Assembly: GCA_035571835.1 (NCBI GenBank)
Contig: DATNBU010000012.1
Span: 1 to 64,000 of the forward strand
DNA: 64,000 nucleotides
From: Candidatus Limnocylindrales bacterium
Lineage (GTDB): Bacteria; Desulfobacterota; Binatia; UBA1149; CAITLU01
Direction of reading: 5' to 3'
In this document: piece after piece, positions 26,466 to 35,705 of the stretch
How positions within the stretch are numbered: position 1 is the first letter of the stretch
How the letters are laid out: each line of letters begins with the position of its first letter
Translations under genes and position numbers: made by a program
The notes under the pieces: generated by a model
Told to the model about the DNA's origin: nothing
Seen by the model: the letters and a program-made list of their open reading frames with translations, nothing else
The model's database searches: none

Positions 26466-28193
26466 CTACGGACACGACACGATCGTACACTGGTTGCTCT
26501 GTGCCTCCCTGCACGCGGCATCGCTCGTTGCCGGACTGCTGTCCGGACAGAAGCCGATGTCCTCGTTGCAGAGCTCCTGGTCATGACAGTTGTCTTCGAG
26601 CGGTACGCACGCCTGCGGCAGTCCGTTGAAGTCCGGACACGGACCGAAGTCGCCGCCGCAGTTGGTCTGCGGCTGGCTCGCGCAGGTGCCCAGTGAACAC
26701 TGGTCGCCGATCATTTCGCCGCCGTTGTTGAAGCAGTCGAGAAGCGCGATGCATTCGCCCTCCGTCGGCGCGTTCTGATCCGCAGTGCCCTCGCAGACGT
26801 CACTGCACGCGTCGAATTCCGGAATGATCAGGTTGCAGAAGTTCGCGACACCGGTAACCGCGCAGTTGAGCGCCGCAGCGACCAGCTGACGATACAGCTG
26901 CAACGTCGAATCTCCCTGTACGCGCACGCACAGCGCCTCGAGAGCCGATGTGAGACCGAGCCCGTCGAGGAACGGCTTGCTGGTGTTGCTGGTGGTCGAG
27001 ATCGTCTGGCCGCAGACCTGCAGCGGTCCGACGAGATCCAGCAGCTCCTGCGTGATGTTCGTGGCGCTGCCTTTCTTCGCTTCCGATCCCGCATGCGTGG
27101 CCCAGAATCCGGCGGTCCGGCAGATCTCGCCGTCCGGAATCGCGGGCTCGCACTCGGTGAAGTCGCATTTGTCTTCGGCCTCGTTGCACGTGTCGACGCT
27201 GCACTCTTTTCCATCGTCGCAGACGAGTGGAGTTCCCGCGCAGATGCCGCCGGAGCAGACGTCGTTGGTCGTGCAGAACGCGCCGTCGTCACATGGATCG
27301 TTGTTGTCCGGGTGCGTGCAGACGCCGCCCTCGCAGACATCGTCGGTGCAGACCTGCCCATCGTCCGGACATGGCGTCCCGTTGTCGGCCGGAGTGTCGG
27401 CAGGGCAGTCCGGCGAGCTGCCGGTGCACCGGTCGTCGGCGTCGCAGACCCCCGACGCAGCCCGGCAGATCGTCGTCGACGGAGCATTCGGGAACACGCA
27501 GCCGAACCCGTCGGCATTCGGGTTGCTGGGATCGCACACGTCGCTCGTGCAGATCTGCCCGTCGTCGCATTCGGCATCGCTCGCGCATTGCGGCACCGCA
27601 AGGGTCGTGTCGACCTGCTCGCAGTTGCACTTCGATTTCGTGCCGGGAAGCGCATGGGCTTCATCCGGGCAGTCGGTGCTGCTCGCCTGCTGGCGCCATG
27701 TGGAGCACGTGCTGACATCGAAGAATCCGTCCCCGTTGGTATCCGCACACACCGCAGTCACACCCGTGACGGGAACCAGGAATTCCATCGCGCTCGAGAC
27801 GTCACCGCACACGTCGCCGTCCTGGGTACCGCCGATGGCGTTGGGATCGATGACCGTGACGGTGCAGCTCGAATCGGTCGACGTATAGGCGTTGGGGCCA
27901 AGGTAGAAGCCTACGTCGTACCGGTTCGTCGCATGCGAGACGACGTGCAGGAAGCCGTCGAACGTGAACGTGTCGCCGAAGCCGCTGCAGCCGTCCGGAA
28001 CATTGGTGATCTCGATGTTCGCGATCGCGATGTCCTCGGCCGTGCAGTTTGCATCCTGGCCGTAGGCCTCTTTGAGGCAGTCTTCGGCGAAGGCCGGCTT
28101 GGCGGCGCCGAGCGCGGCGACTGCGACCAACGCGAGTGCGATTCGGAATAGTGCAGAAGTGCAGGAATTTGTCTTGTTGCGTGTCTTTCTCAT
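26466..28193 (-). CDS. Secreted Cys-rich protein, paralogue with one disintegrin-like repeat
   Basis: 575 aa from the ATG at 28193, chosen because it starts a clean signal peptide (basic N-region then hydrophobic to AFA, about residue 36) and follows GGGGGTAAT as in the paralogue. Both ends are closely related to the 920-aa protein: NCTAEDIAIANIEI, GDTFTFDGFLHV, GGTQDGDVCGDV at the N-terminus; GFWATHAGSEAKKGS, VTQELLDLVGP, LVAAALNCAV and NGLPQACVPLEDNCHDQ at the C-terminus. Only one disintegrin-like unit (CRAASGVCDADDRCTGSS) lies between. The two genes are tandem, same strand, and look like a duplication followed by repeat gain or loss. Confidence 0.8.
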   Translation of the reverse strand: MRKTRNKTNSCTSALFRIALALVAVAALGAAKPAFAEDCLKEAYGQDANCTAEDIAIANIEITNVPDGCSGFGDTFTFDGFLHVVSHATNRYDVGFYLGPNAYTSTDSSCTVTVIDPNAIGGTQDGDVCGDVSSAMEFLVPVTGVTAVCADTNGDGFFDVSTCSTWRQQASSTDCPDEAHALPGTKSKCNCEQVDTTLAVPQCASDAECDDGQICTSDVCDPSNPNADGFGCVFPNAPSTTICRAASGVCDADDRCTGSSPDCPADTPADNGTPCPDDGQVCTDDVCEGGVCTHPDNNDPCDDGAFCTTNDVCSGGICAGTPLVCDDGKECSVDTCNEAEDKCDFTECEPAIPDGEICRTAGFWATHAGSEAKKGSATNITQELLDLVGPLQVCGQTISTTSNTSKPFLDGLGLTSALEALCVRVQGDSTLQLYRQLVAAALNCAVTGVANFCNLIIPEFDACSDVCEGTADQNAPTEGECIALLDCFNNGGEMIGDQCSLGTCASQPQTNCGGDFGPCPDFNGLPQACVPLEDNCHDQELCNEDIGFCPDSSPATSDAACREAQSNQCTIVSCP

Positions 28194-28726
28194 ATTACCC
28201 CCGCGTCGCCCGTTGCTGTGCGGACGACTCGATTGGTTTGCTGCGAACACCCGAAAGAGCGCCGGCATTCGTACCTCCCAGGCCGGCGCGTTGGTTTACA
28301 TACACACGGGAACGTTGGCTGCGCTCAGGATGCTCGCAAGACCCACGGCCGAGGCTGGCTGCACCCGGCGGGAGGGTCGTCGAATCGATGCACACCGCGT
28401 CGTGTGTGCGGCATTTCGGCTTTTTTTGGCTGCGCCGTGAAAGGGTCTGCGCCGACGCGGGCGAGTTTTCGATTCCCCACATGACGTTCAAATTTCCCGC
28501 GGGCGAGGGATGACTTCTTTCAGGCCGCACACGCATTGCCGCAGATTCGAATGGGGGATGAGCCCGCGATGAAGTGGATGCGGGATTTGCGCCGCAACCT
28601 TGCCGCACGAACGGCGTTGATGCGCGAAAGCCTCTGTCGCCGATGAGCACGGTTTCACAGATCGCTGCGCACGAGCCGGCGACTCACTTCGGCCGCTTGC
28701 CTTGACTGCGGCCACATCCCCGGCGT
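28194..28726. other. 533-bp intergenic region upstream of the metal-uptake cluster
   Basis: This is a divergent region between the single-repeat Cys-rich gene and the DUF2946-like gene. It contains the conserved 13-mer at 28335-28347. I see no gene with a credible ribosome site, and no clear Zur or Fur palindrome that I could defend. Confidence 0.55.
28335..28347 (-). promoter_or_regulatory. Conserved 13-mer upstream of the single-repeat gene
   Basis: Minus-strand CGTGGGTCTTGCG followed by A and GCAT, 142-154 nt upstream of the start codon. It is identical to the 13-mer upstream of the paralogue at nearly the same distance, while most of the surrounding leader has diverged. Confidence 0.4.
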
Positions 28727-29050
28727 ATGAGGCCCGCTGTGACCAAAGGGCTGAGGAAACTGTGGAACAGGCGTATCGCGGCGTTTGCCGTTGCAGCGCT
28801 GGTTCTGCTTCCGACGGCTCTCAGCGGCCACCGTCACGAAAGCGGCGATCCAGCCGCGTCCGCCGGCTGCGCAGTCTGCGTCTCCACGCAGCATTCGCCG
28901 GCGACTGTCGCGGCTGCTCCGCAGCTCGCCTCCATCCTGCTTCCGCCCACGGTGATCGATGTTTCGGTTGCCCTGGCTCCCGCGCACGTCTTCCAGCGGC
29001 CGCTGTCCGGCCGCGCTCCTCCGCTCGCCACGACCACACCAGTCGCCTGA
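28727..29050 (+). CDS. DUF2946-like small exported protein
   Basis: 107 aa. A hydrophobic signal-like segment at about residues 16-33 is followed by GHRHESGD and a CAVC pair with a nearby His. The C-terminal part is Ala/Pro-rich. This layout (signal, His and CxxC in a short protein) is that of DUF2946-type proteins found beside metal-transport and outer-membrane receptor genes. Here it precedes a porin/receptor and a Zn/Mn ABC transporter on the same strand, so a periplasmic metal-handling role is inferred. Confidence in the family is moderate. Confidence 0.55.
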   Translation: MRPAVTKGLRKLWNRRIAAFAVAALVLLPTALSGHRHESGDPAASAGCAVCVSTQHSPATVAAAPQLASILLPPTVIDVSVALAPAHVFQRPLSGRAPPLATTTPVA

Positions 29051-29134
29051 TCCCGCATCGATGACGGAGCGCGCAACGCGCGCCACGCCGTTCGATGTGT
29101 ACCGTTGTGGTTCGCCGCCCGAGGAGGATTTCTC

Positions 29135-30712
29135 GTGCAACATGCATCGAGTGTGCGTGGGTTGGCAGGCATCGTGCCTGGCTCCCATCGATGGAAATCG
29201 TGGAAGGCCGGAAGATTTCCGGCGCTGATCGCCGCAGCCGCATTGGGACTGCGACCGCAAGCCGCATGCGCCGACGCGGATGCCGACCTGCTCCGCGAGC
29301 TGCGCCAGCAGATGCGGCAGATGCAGCAGCAGATGAATCAGATCGAGCAGAAGATCGAGCAGGTCGAACGGCGAAAAGGCATTCGACCCGCCGTCGCGGC
29401 TTCGCCGGAGGCGTCTGCGCAAACGCCGGCGCCGGGCGCTTCACCGGCAGGCTCTGCGGTGAGCTCACCGGCGGCGACCGCCAGTGCACCGGCGGCGACC
29501 GGCACCGCTTCGACTGCCGGCGCTTCGGCCACGACTGCGGCGGCTTCGGCCGCGAGCGCTGCGCCACCATCGCAGTTGCCGCCGTGGCTTCACGGCCAGC
29601 CGCTCACCGTAGCGAGCGCGGGGTCGAGCTACATGAACATCAGCTTCGACACGATCGTCGACGCCGGCACGTCCACCGACAGCCACGTGCACCAGCTCCA
29701 GCTCGGCGACCACGACCCGGACCAGCGCGGCTTCTCGCTGCGCAACGCCGAGCTGGCCGTCGACGGCGCGGTCGATCCGTACTTCAAGGCGTTCGCCAAC
29801 GTCGTCTTCAAGCTCGACGACGGCAACGAGACCGAAGTCGAGCTCGAGGAAGCCTACGGGCTGTCGACGTCGCTTCCGTGGAACCTGCAGGTCAAGGCCG
29901 GGCAGTACTTCGCCGAATTCGGCCGCCAGAATTCGGTGCACCCGCACGCGTGGGCGTTCGTCGACGAGCCGCTGATCATGGGTCGCGTGCTCGGCGGCGA
30001 CGGGCTGCGCAACGTCGGCGCCCGCGTCTCGTGGCTCGCGCCGACGCCGTTCTACACCGAGCTCTTCCTGAGCATCTTCAACGGCGAAGGCGGCACCGCG
30101 TTCAGCTTCCGCGACTCGGAGAACACGTACGGTCGCAGGCCCGTCGATCGCAGCATCCATGCGTTCTCGGACCTGCTGTTCGTGCCGCGCATCGCCACGT
30201 CGTTCGACCTGACCGACACGCAGACGCTGGTCTTCGGCGCATCGGGCGCATTCGGACCGAACGACAGCGGCCACCACACCGACACCGAAATCTACGGCAC
30301 CGACCTGTACTGGAAATGGCGTCCGGTGCGCGCGCAGCAGGGTTTTCCGTTCGTCTCGTCGCAGACCGAGCTGATGCTGCGCCGCTACGAAGCCGCCGAA
30401 GACCTGTCCGCCGCGCTTCCGCACCAGATGCTCGAGGACTACGGCGGATACTCGCAGCTGCTGTGGGGATTCCGCATGAACTGGGTCGCGGGGCTGCGCG
30501 GCGAATACGTGACGGCCAACAACCGCAGCTTCGACGTCGACGAGCGCGGCCATCGCACGAGGATCTCGCCGAACATCACGTGGTATCCGACCGAGTTCTC
30601 CAAGCTGCGCCTCCAGTACAACTACGACCACGGCCAGGCCTTCGGCGACGAGCACTCGGTCTGGCTGCAGGCCGAATTCACACTCGGCGCGCACGGCGCG
30701 CACAAATTCTAG
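29135..30712 (+). CDS. Outer-membrane porin/receptor of a metal-uptake locus
   Basis: 525 aa from a GTG with GAGGAGG 8 nt upstream; a TTG at 29105 lacks this. A signal region runs to about residue 45, then a short coiled coil (LLRELRQQMRQMQQQMNQIEQKIEQ), as in trimeric porins. An Ala/Thr/Pro-rich linker follows, and from about 155 a beta-barrel with alternating aromatic strands. Phrases such as FSLRNAELAVDGAVDPYFKAF, LEEAYGLSTSLPWNLQVKAGQYFAEFGRQN and HPHAWAFVDEPL are familiar from proteins annotated as zinc-regulated outer-membrane receptors. The ABC transporter genes follow after 11 bp. There is no TonB plug domain. Confidence 0.75.
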   Translation: MQHASSVRGLAGIVPGSHRWKSWKAGRFPALIAAAALGLRPQAACADADADLLRELRQQMRQMQQQMNQIEQKIEQVERRKGIRPAVAASPEASAQTPAPGASPAGSAVSSPAATASAPAATGTASTAGASATTAAASAASAAPPSQLPPWLHGQPLTVASAGSSYMNISFDTIVDAGTSTDSHVHQLQLGDHDPDQRGFSLRNAELAVDGAVDPYFKAFANVVFKLDDGNETEVELEEAYGLSTSLPWNLQVKAGQYFAEFGRQNSVHPHAWAFVDEPLIMGRVLGGDGLRNVGARVSWLAPTPFYTELFLSIFNGEGGTAFSFRDSENTYGRRPVDRSIHAFSDLLFVPRIATSFDLTDTQTLVFGASGAFGPNDSGHHTDTEIYGTDLYWKWRPVRAQQGFPFVSSQTELMLRRYEAAEDLSAALPHQMLEDYGGYSQLLWGFRMNWVAGLRGEYVTANNRSFDVDERGHRTRISPNITWYPTEFSKLRLQYNYDHGQAFGDEHSVWLQAEFTLGAHGAHKF

Positions 30713-30723
30713 GAGCCCTGAGC

Positions 30724-31665
30724 ATGAAACTTTCCAATTCGATTCGAACGCGATGCCGCATTGCGGGCGTCGTACTGGCAGCGCTTGCGATGCTGGCCTG
30801 CGGCCGCGATGCGCAGGCGAAGCTGAACGTGGTGGCGACGCTTCCCGACCTCGCCGCGATCGCGCAGGCGATCGCCGGCGACAAGGCCGACGTCAAGTGC
30901 ATCGGCAAGCCGAACGAAGACCCGCACTACATCCAGGCCAAGCCGAGCTTCATCGTCACGCTGAACAACGCCGACGTGCTGATCCAGAACGGCCTCGACC
31001 TGGAAATCGGATGGCTGCCGGCGCTCGTCGACCAGACCCGCAACGCGAAGATCCGCGCCGGCGCGCCGGGTCTGGTGACCGCGGCCGAAGGCGTGCCGCT
31101 GCTGGAGATCCCGACCGCGCCGGTCACGCGCGCCGAGGGCGACGTGCATCCGGGCGGGAATCCGCATTTCTCGATCGATCCGGAGAACGCGAAGATCATG
31201 GCGAAGAACATCGCCGGCGGTCTTGCGCGCGTGGATCCCGCCGACTCTGCGGTCTTCCAGGCGAACCTGGAGACGCTGCTCGCGCGCATCCAGGATTCCG
31301 AGACCGCGTGCCTGCAGGCGATGGAGCCGTATCGCGGCACCAAGGTCGTCACGTACCACAAGAGCCTCACGTACTTCTGCCAGCGCTTCGGCCTGACCGA
31401 AGTCGGAACGATCGAGCCGAAGCCGGGAATTCCGCCGTCGCCGTCGCACATCACCGATCTGATCGAGCTGATGAAGCGTGAGAACGTGAAGCTGATCCTG
31501 ATGGAGCCGTGGCACGAGCGCCGCACGCCGGACCTCGTCGCGCAGCAGACCGGCGCAAAAGTCGTCGAGTTCGCCGCGCAGGTCGGCGGCAGCGCCGACA
31601 TCCCCGACTATCCCGCGCTTTGCCGGAGCATCACGACCCAGCTCGTCGATGCGCTGAAGAAATAG
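30724..31665 (+). CDS. Zn/Mn ABC transporter substrate-binding protein (ZnuA/TroA family)
   Basis: 313 aa. The signal ends near a possible lipobox (Cys26), so it may be a lipoprotein, although the residue three before Cys is Met. Metal ligands expected for the cluster A-I family are visible: H68 (NEDPHYIQAKPS), H148 (NPHFSIDP) and H212 (TYHKSLTYF), with an acidic residue in the LILMEPWHE region. The His-rich loop of typical ZnuA is missing, so Zn versus Mn cannot be decided. It belongs to an operon with the porin before it and the ATPase and permease after it. Confidence 0.88.
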   Translation: MKLSNSIRTRCRIAGVVLAALAMLACGRDAQAKLNVVATLPDLAAIAQAIAGDKADVKCIGKPNEDPHYIQAKPSFIVTLNNADVLIQNGLDLEIGWLPALVDQTRNAKIRAGAPGLVTAAEGVPLLEIPTAPVTRAEGDVHPGGNPHFSIDPENAKIMAKNIAGGLARVDPADSAVFQANLETLLARIQDSETACLQAMEPYRGTKVVTYHKSLTYFCQRFGLTEVGTIEPKPGIPPSPSHITDLIELMKRENVKLILMEPWHERRTPDLVAQQTGAKVVEFAAQVGGSADIPDYPALCRSITTQLVDALKK

Positions 31666-31679
31666 GAGCGAGGATCCTG

Positions 31680-32426
31680 TTGAACACCCTCATCGAATTT
31701 CGTGACGTCACGCTCGGCTACCGCCGGCACGTCGTGCTGTCCGGGCTCAGCTTTGCGATCGACGAAGGCGAGTTCTTCGGAATCGTCGGCGCCAACGGCT
31801 CGGGCAAGACCACGATCCTGCGCGCGATGCTCGGAATCATCTCTCCGACGGCAGGCCGCATCGAGTTCGCCGGACGCCAAGAGCGGATGCGCTTCGGGTA
31901 CGTGCCGCAGAAGGCCCACATCGACGAGCTGTTCCCGTTCACGGCGCGCGAGATCGTACTGATGGGCCGCTACGGCCTGCTGCCTCCCGGCCGCCGTCCG
32001 ACCGACGAGGACCGGCGCATTGCCGAGCAGCAACTCGAGCACGTCGGCATCGGCGCGCTTGCCGGCAAGCGGTTTCGCGACATGTCGGGAGGCCAGAAGC
32101 AGCGCACGCTGTTCGCGCGCGCGCTGGCTGCCGAGGCGAAGGTGCTGCTGATGGACGAGCCGACCGAAGGCATGGACCTCGAAGGCCAGCACGCGATTCT
32201 GGAGCTGATCGGTCGCCTCCGCGCCGAAAGCGGCGTCAGCGTCGTGTACGTCACGCATCGCCTCAACGAGCTCGCAGACTCCGCGGAGCGTCTGCTGCTG
32301 CTTCACGACGGACAGGTGCAGGTCGGTCCGACCGAGGAGCTGCTGACGCCACAGGTGCTGTACCAGATGTACGGCGTTCACGCGGCGGTCGAGATGGTGG
32401 CCGGCAAGCGGGTGATCGTTCTATGA
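31680..32426 (+). CDS. Metal ABC transporter ATP-binding protein
   Basis: 248 aa. The TTG at 31680 is the likely start, with AGGA a few bases upstream; there is no ATG near. Walker A is GANGSGKT, the Q-loop region is FGYVPQKAHID, the signature is MSGGQKQR, Walker B is VLLMDEP and the H-loop is VYVTHRLNELA. The sequence resembles ZnuC/MntB ATPases. The stop overlaps the ATG of the permease gene by 4 nt (ATGA), so the pair is coupled. Confidence 0.9.
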   Translation: MNTLIEFRDVTLGYRRHVVLSGLSFAIDEGEFFGIVGANGSGKTTILRAMLGIISPTAGRIEFAGRQERMRFGYVPQKAHIDELFPFTAREIVLMGRYGLLPPGRRPTDEDRRIAEQQLEHVGIGALAGKRFRDMSGGQKQRTLFARALAAEAKVLLMDEPTEGMDLEGQHAILELIGRLRAESGVSVVYVTHRLNELADSAERLLLLHDGQVQVGPTEELLTPQVLYQMYGVHAAVEMVAGKRVIVL

Positions 32427-33271
32427 GCAAGCTCGTCGAGATGTTCCAGCAGGATTTCATGATCAACGTGCTTGCCGGCACGATGATCGTAGCCGCCATC
32501 TGCTCGTACCTCGGGGTGTTCATCGTGCTGCGGCGTGCGGTGTTCGTGGGAGCGGCGCTCGCGCAGGTCAGCTCGCTCGGCGTCGCGCTGGCGCTGTTCC
32601 TGACCGGGATCCTCGAGAGCTGGCACGGCATGCATGCCGAGCTGCCGCCGCAGCCGATCGCGCTCGCGCTGACGGTGGTTGCGGCGGTGGCGATGGCAGC
32701 GCAGCGGCGCGAAGGGCACCTTCCGCGCGAGACGCTGATCGGCGTCTCTTATGCGGCCGCGTCGGGCCTTGCGATCCTCGTGGTCGCGGTCAGCACCCAC
32801 GCAGAGTCCGAAGTGCTCAACCTGATGTTCGGCAACGTGCTCGCGATCGACAGCGGCGAGGTCTTCCTGCTCGCGATGCTCGGGCTGTCGGTCGCGATCG
32901 TGCACGCGGTATTCTTCAAGGAGTTCGTGTTCGTATCGTTCGATCCCGACATGGCGACAGCTCTCGGGGTCAACGCGCGGCTGTGGAACGTCGTGCTGTT
33001 CCTGACGATCGGCGTCACCATCTCGCTCGCGATCCGTGCCGCCGGCGCGCTCGTCGTGTTCGATTTCCTCGTGCTGCCGGCGGCCACCGCGCTGGTTCTC
33101 GGCCGCAGCATCCGGTTCGCATTCGCCACGGCGATCGTGGTCGGGGTCGCGAGCAGCGTGGCCGGCATCTCGATCTCGTACGTTGCCGATCTGCCGAGCG
33201 GGCCGACGATCGTCGCGGTCAGCACTGCTGTGCTGCTTACGGTGATGGCGGGTCGCAAGCTCGCGACCTGA
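32423..33271 (+). CDS. Metal ABC transporter permease (ZnuB/MntC family)
   Basis: 282 aa with about eight hydrophobic segments. FIVLRRAVFVGAALAQVSSLGVALAL and FKEFVFVSFDPDMATALGVN are the characteristic ABC-3 permease segments. VVFDFLVLPAATALVLGRS is the cytoplasmic loop followed by helices. It completes the import system: outer-membrane porin, binding protein, ATPase, permease. The 3' end overlaps the convergent glycosyltransferase gene by 35 bp. Confidence 0.9.
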   Translation: MSKLVEMFQQDFMINVLAGTMIVAAICSYLGVFIVLRRAVFVGAALAQVSSLGVALALFLTGILESWHGMHAELPPQPIALALTVVAAVAMAAQRREGHLPRETLIGVSYAAASGLAILVVAVSTHAESEVLNLMFGNVLAIDSGEVFLLAMLGLSVAIVHAVFFKEFVFVSFDPDMATALGVNARLWNVVLFLTIGVTISLAIRAAGALVVFDFLVLPAATALVLGRSIRFAFATAIVVGVASSVAGISISYVADLPSGPTIVAVSTAVLLTVMAGRKLAT

Positions 33272-34532
33272 GAAGTCCGTTCAGGCCGGCCGCTGCCAGC
33301 ACGACCGTCGCCAGATCGGACGGCGTATGCATGCGCGGCTCTCCGAAAAAGGTACTGACGACGAGAAACGCGACGAACACCGATCCGAGCAGCGGCAGAA
33401 GAAAACCGTTCGAGCGATAGAGGCATACCGTTCCGGCCAGCGCGAAGGGAATCAGCAGCAGGTACGAAGTGACCCACGCCCAGATCGGAGACAGCCCCAT
33501 CCCCATCCAGCTCGCCGTCAGCTGGACAGTCTGCGTCGGACGATACACGCCGACGGTGCGACCGAGCCGGGCCGCGATCACGAGGGGAAGGCGATCGAGA
33601 TGGGCGGACATGTTGTGCAGGGCGGCGCGGATACAGATGGGGCTTTGCTCGGATCGGTCGAGTCCTTTCGCTTCGCCCCATCCGCATCCGTCGAACGCCA
33701 TGCCGTTGTAGAAGTATCCAAGGAACTCGCCGCCATAGGTCCATGGCGGGCAGTTGCCGGCGAGCAGCGCAGGGCCGGAATTGGTCGAAAGAATGACCGG
33801 CTGGGCGAAGCGCCTGCTGTTGTAGATGGTCCACGGTGAGATCACCGTAACGAAAGCGAGTACGGCGCCGACGAGCCATGAAATCCTCTGGCTCGGCGCG
33901 AGCCCCGGGACGCGAAAGAGCACGGGCGCGACGACGATGGCGAGAAGCGCGGACTGCTCGGAGCGAACCAGCGCCAGCAACCCGCAGACTGCACCAACGC
34001 CTAAGCAGCGATGGAGGGTTGGATCATCGCGAAGGTTGGCGACGAGAAGCATGAAGATGCCGATCAGCACAAGACCGAGAGGCTCCGACAGCACGTTGGC
34101 CTCGACGACCCAGAACCCCGGGTACAGAGCGGCAGCGAACGCGGCGAGTATGCCGGACCTGTTGCCCGCGTAGCGACGTCCGACCGCCCCGGCCACGGCG
34201 ATGAGCGCCAGTCCGACGACGACGGTCGTCAGCTGGTGTGCACGAAGGCTACGGCCGCCGAGCGCCGAGACGAGACCCAGCAGCGTCACCCAGGCGGGAG
34301 GATGGTGCGCGATCGGCTGGCCGACGTCGCCCCAGCCCGATGTGTAGCCAAGACCATCCGCGAGACGCAGCGCCTCGACGCTGTAGGAGAACCCATCGCC
34401 GCCGACAAAAGGTCGCCCGTCGGTGAATACGCAAGTCAGGCGGACCGCCGCGCCAAGCGCAACGGCTGCCAGGACTCCAACGCGAAAACGCGCATCGGGG
34501 CGCTGGTCATTCTCAGTGCTGCGAAGGCACAT
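33237..34532 (-). CDS. GT-C fold glycosyltransferase (GT39/ArnT-like) membrane protein
   Basis: 431 aa from the ATG at 34532. About ten hydrophobic spans. The first periplasmic loop contains GRPFVGGDGFSYSVEALRLADG, with acidic residues in the position of the catalytic loop of polyprenyl-phosphate-sugar transferases. HHPPAWVTLLGLVSALGG follows. Such enzymes transfer sugars from lipid carriers to lipids, proteins or polysaccharides. No glycan cluster surrounds it. Its 3' end overlaps the permease gene tail by 35 bp in convergent orientation. Confidence 0.75.
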   Translation of the reverse strand: MCLRSTENDQRPDARFRVGVLAAVALGAAVRLTCVFTDGRPFVGGDGFSYSVEALRLADGLGYTSGWGDVGQPIAHHPPAWVTLLGLVSALGGRSLRAHQLTTVVVGLALIAVAGAVGRRYAGNRSGILAAFAAALYPGFWVVEANVLSEPLGLVLIGIFMLLVANLRDDPTLHRCLGVGAVCGLLALVRSEQSALLAIVVAPVLFRVPGLAPSQRISWLVGAVLAFVTVISPWTIYNSRRFAQPVILSTNSGPALLAGNCPPWTYGGEFLGYFYNGMAFDGCGWGEAKGLDRSEQSPICIRAALHNMSAHLDRLPLVIAARLGRTVGVYRPTQTVQLTASWMGMGLSPIWAWVTSYLLLIPFALAGTVCLYRSNGFLLPLLGSVFVAFLVVSTFFGEPRMHTPSDLATVVLAAAGLNGLLRSRACDPPSP

Positions 34533-34617
34533 TGGATGCCACCAGCCACCACAACATGGCGGCAATGCTACGGCGAGCAGACGGCGGCTGTGGCGCGGAC
34601 GCCGTTGCCGCAGGGAC

Positions 34618-35583
34618 TTACTTTGCGAGCCCTTTCACTTTCTCGGTCATCTCCGGCACGGCCTGGAACAGGTCGGCGACGAGCCCGTAGTCGGCAACCT
34701 GGAAGATCGGCGCTTCGGCGTCCTTGTTGATCGCGACGATGACCTTCGAGTCCTTCATGCCGGCCAGATGCTGGATCGCACCCGAGATGCCGACGGCGAC
34801 GTACAAGGTCGGCGCGACGACTTTTCCGGTCTGTCCGACCTGGAGGTCGTTCGGTACGTAGCCGGCGTCGACGGCGGCGCGGCTTGCGCCCATCGCGGCG
34901 CCGAGCGCATCGCACAGCGGCGCGAGCACGGTCGTGAAGTTCTCACCGTTCTTGAGGCCGCGCCCCCCGGAGACGACGCGCGTGGCTTCGGTGAGCACCG
35001 GGCGGTCGGACTTGGTCTCTTCGATGCTGACGAACTTCGCGGGCTTGGCCGGAGCCGGCGGCGTGATCGAAAGCGCTTCGACCGCAGCGCCGGATCCCGT
35101 TGCGGCCTCGAATGCCGTCGTGCGTACAGAGATCACTTTCTTGTCGGCGACGAGCTCGACGGTCGCGAGGACGTTGCCCGCGTTCATCGGGCGCACCATC
35201 GTTCCGTCGGCGTTGATCTCGGTGACGTCGCTCGCGATCGCCGCGTCCATCGCAGCGGCAAGTCTCGGCGCGATGTCGCGGCCCTTGCTGGTGGCAGCAA
35301 AAACGACGGTGTCGGCGCCGACCGCTTCGGCGACAGCCTTCAGCGTCAGCGCGGTCACGTCGGCGAGCGCATGCTCGACGGCGGGATTGTCGACCGTGAC
35401 GACCTTGTCCGCCCCGAGATTCGCGGCCTGCGCCGCGACTTCGCCGATGCCCGAACCGAGCACTGCGAGGATGGCCTGTCCGCCGCCCATCGACGCAAGC
35501 TTCTTTGCTGCGGTTACGGCGACCGCCGTCGCCTTGGGCAGCTTTCCGTGGGCGTGCTCTGCGTAAACAAGAACGTTGCTCAC
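34618..35583 (-). CDS. etfA: Electron-transfer flavoprotein alpha subunit
   Basis: 321 aa from a GTG with AGGAG 7 nt upstream. The C-terminal FAD domain is unmistakable: [46 protein letters not shown] and [15 protein letters not shown]. With EtfB it accepts electrons from acyl-CoA or other dehydrogenases and delivers them to a quinone reductase. The HdrD-like protein at the left edge of the window is the likely partner. It is 106 bp downstream of etfB on the same strand. Confidence 0.95.
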   Translation of the reverse strand: MSNVLVYAEHAHGKLPKATAVAVTAAKKLASMGGGQAILAVLGSGIGEVAAQAANLGADKVVTVDNPAVEHALADVTALTLKAVAEAVGADTVVFAATSKGRDIAPRLAAAMDAAIASDVTEINADGTMVRPMNAGNVLATVELVADKKVISVRTTAFEAATGSGAAVEALSITPPAPAKPAKFVSIEETKSDRPVLTEATRVVSGGRGLKNGENFTTVLAPLCDALGAAMGASRAAVDAGYVPNDLQVGQTGKVVAPTLYVAVGISGAIQHLAGMKDSKVIVAINKDAEAPIFQVADYGLVADLFQAVPEMTEKVKGLAK

Positions 35584-35654
35584 TTCTGTCTCCTGTCGTG
35601 CGCCCGCAGGATATCGCGTGGCGCCGGAAATCGTGGATCCGTCAGAATCGTCGC

Positions 35655-35705
35655 CGACTCAGCCGTCAAACCTTCGCTCGACTCAGCCGTCAGAGAACCT
35701 TCGCT
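35655..35705. repeat. Short direct duplication at the 3' end of etfB
   Basis: CGACTCAGCCGTCA and the following CCTTCGCT occur twice in tandem (35655-35678 and 35679-35705). The second copy covers the etfB stop codon and last codons. It looks like a local slippage duplication. Confidence 0.6.
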
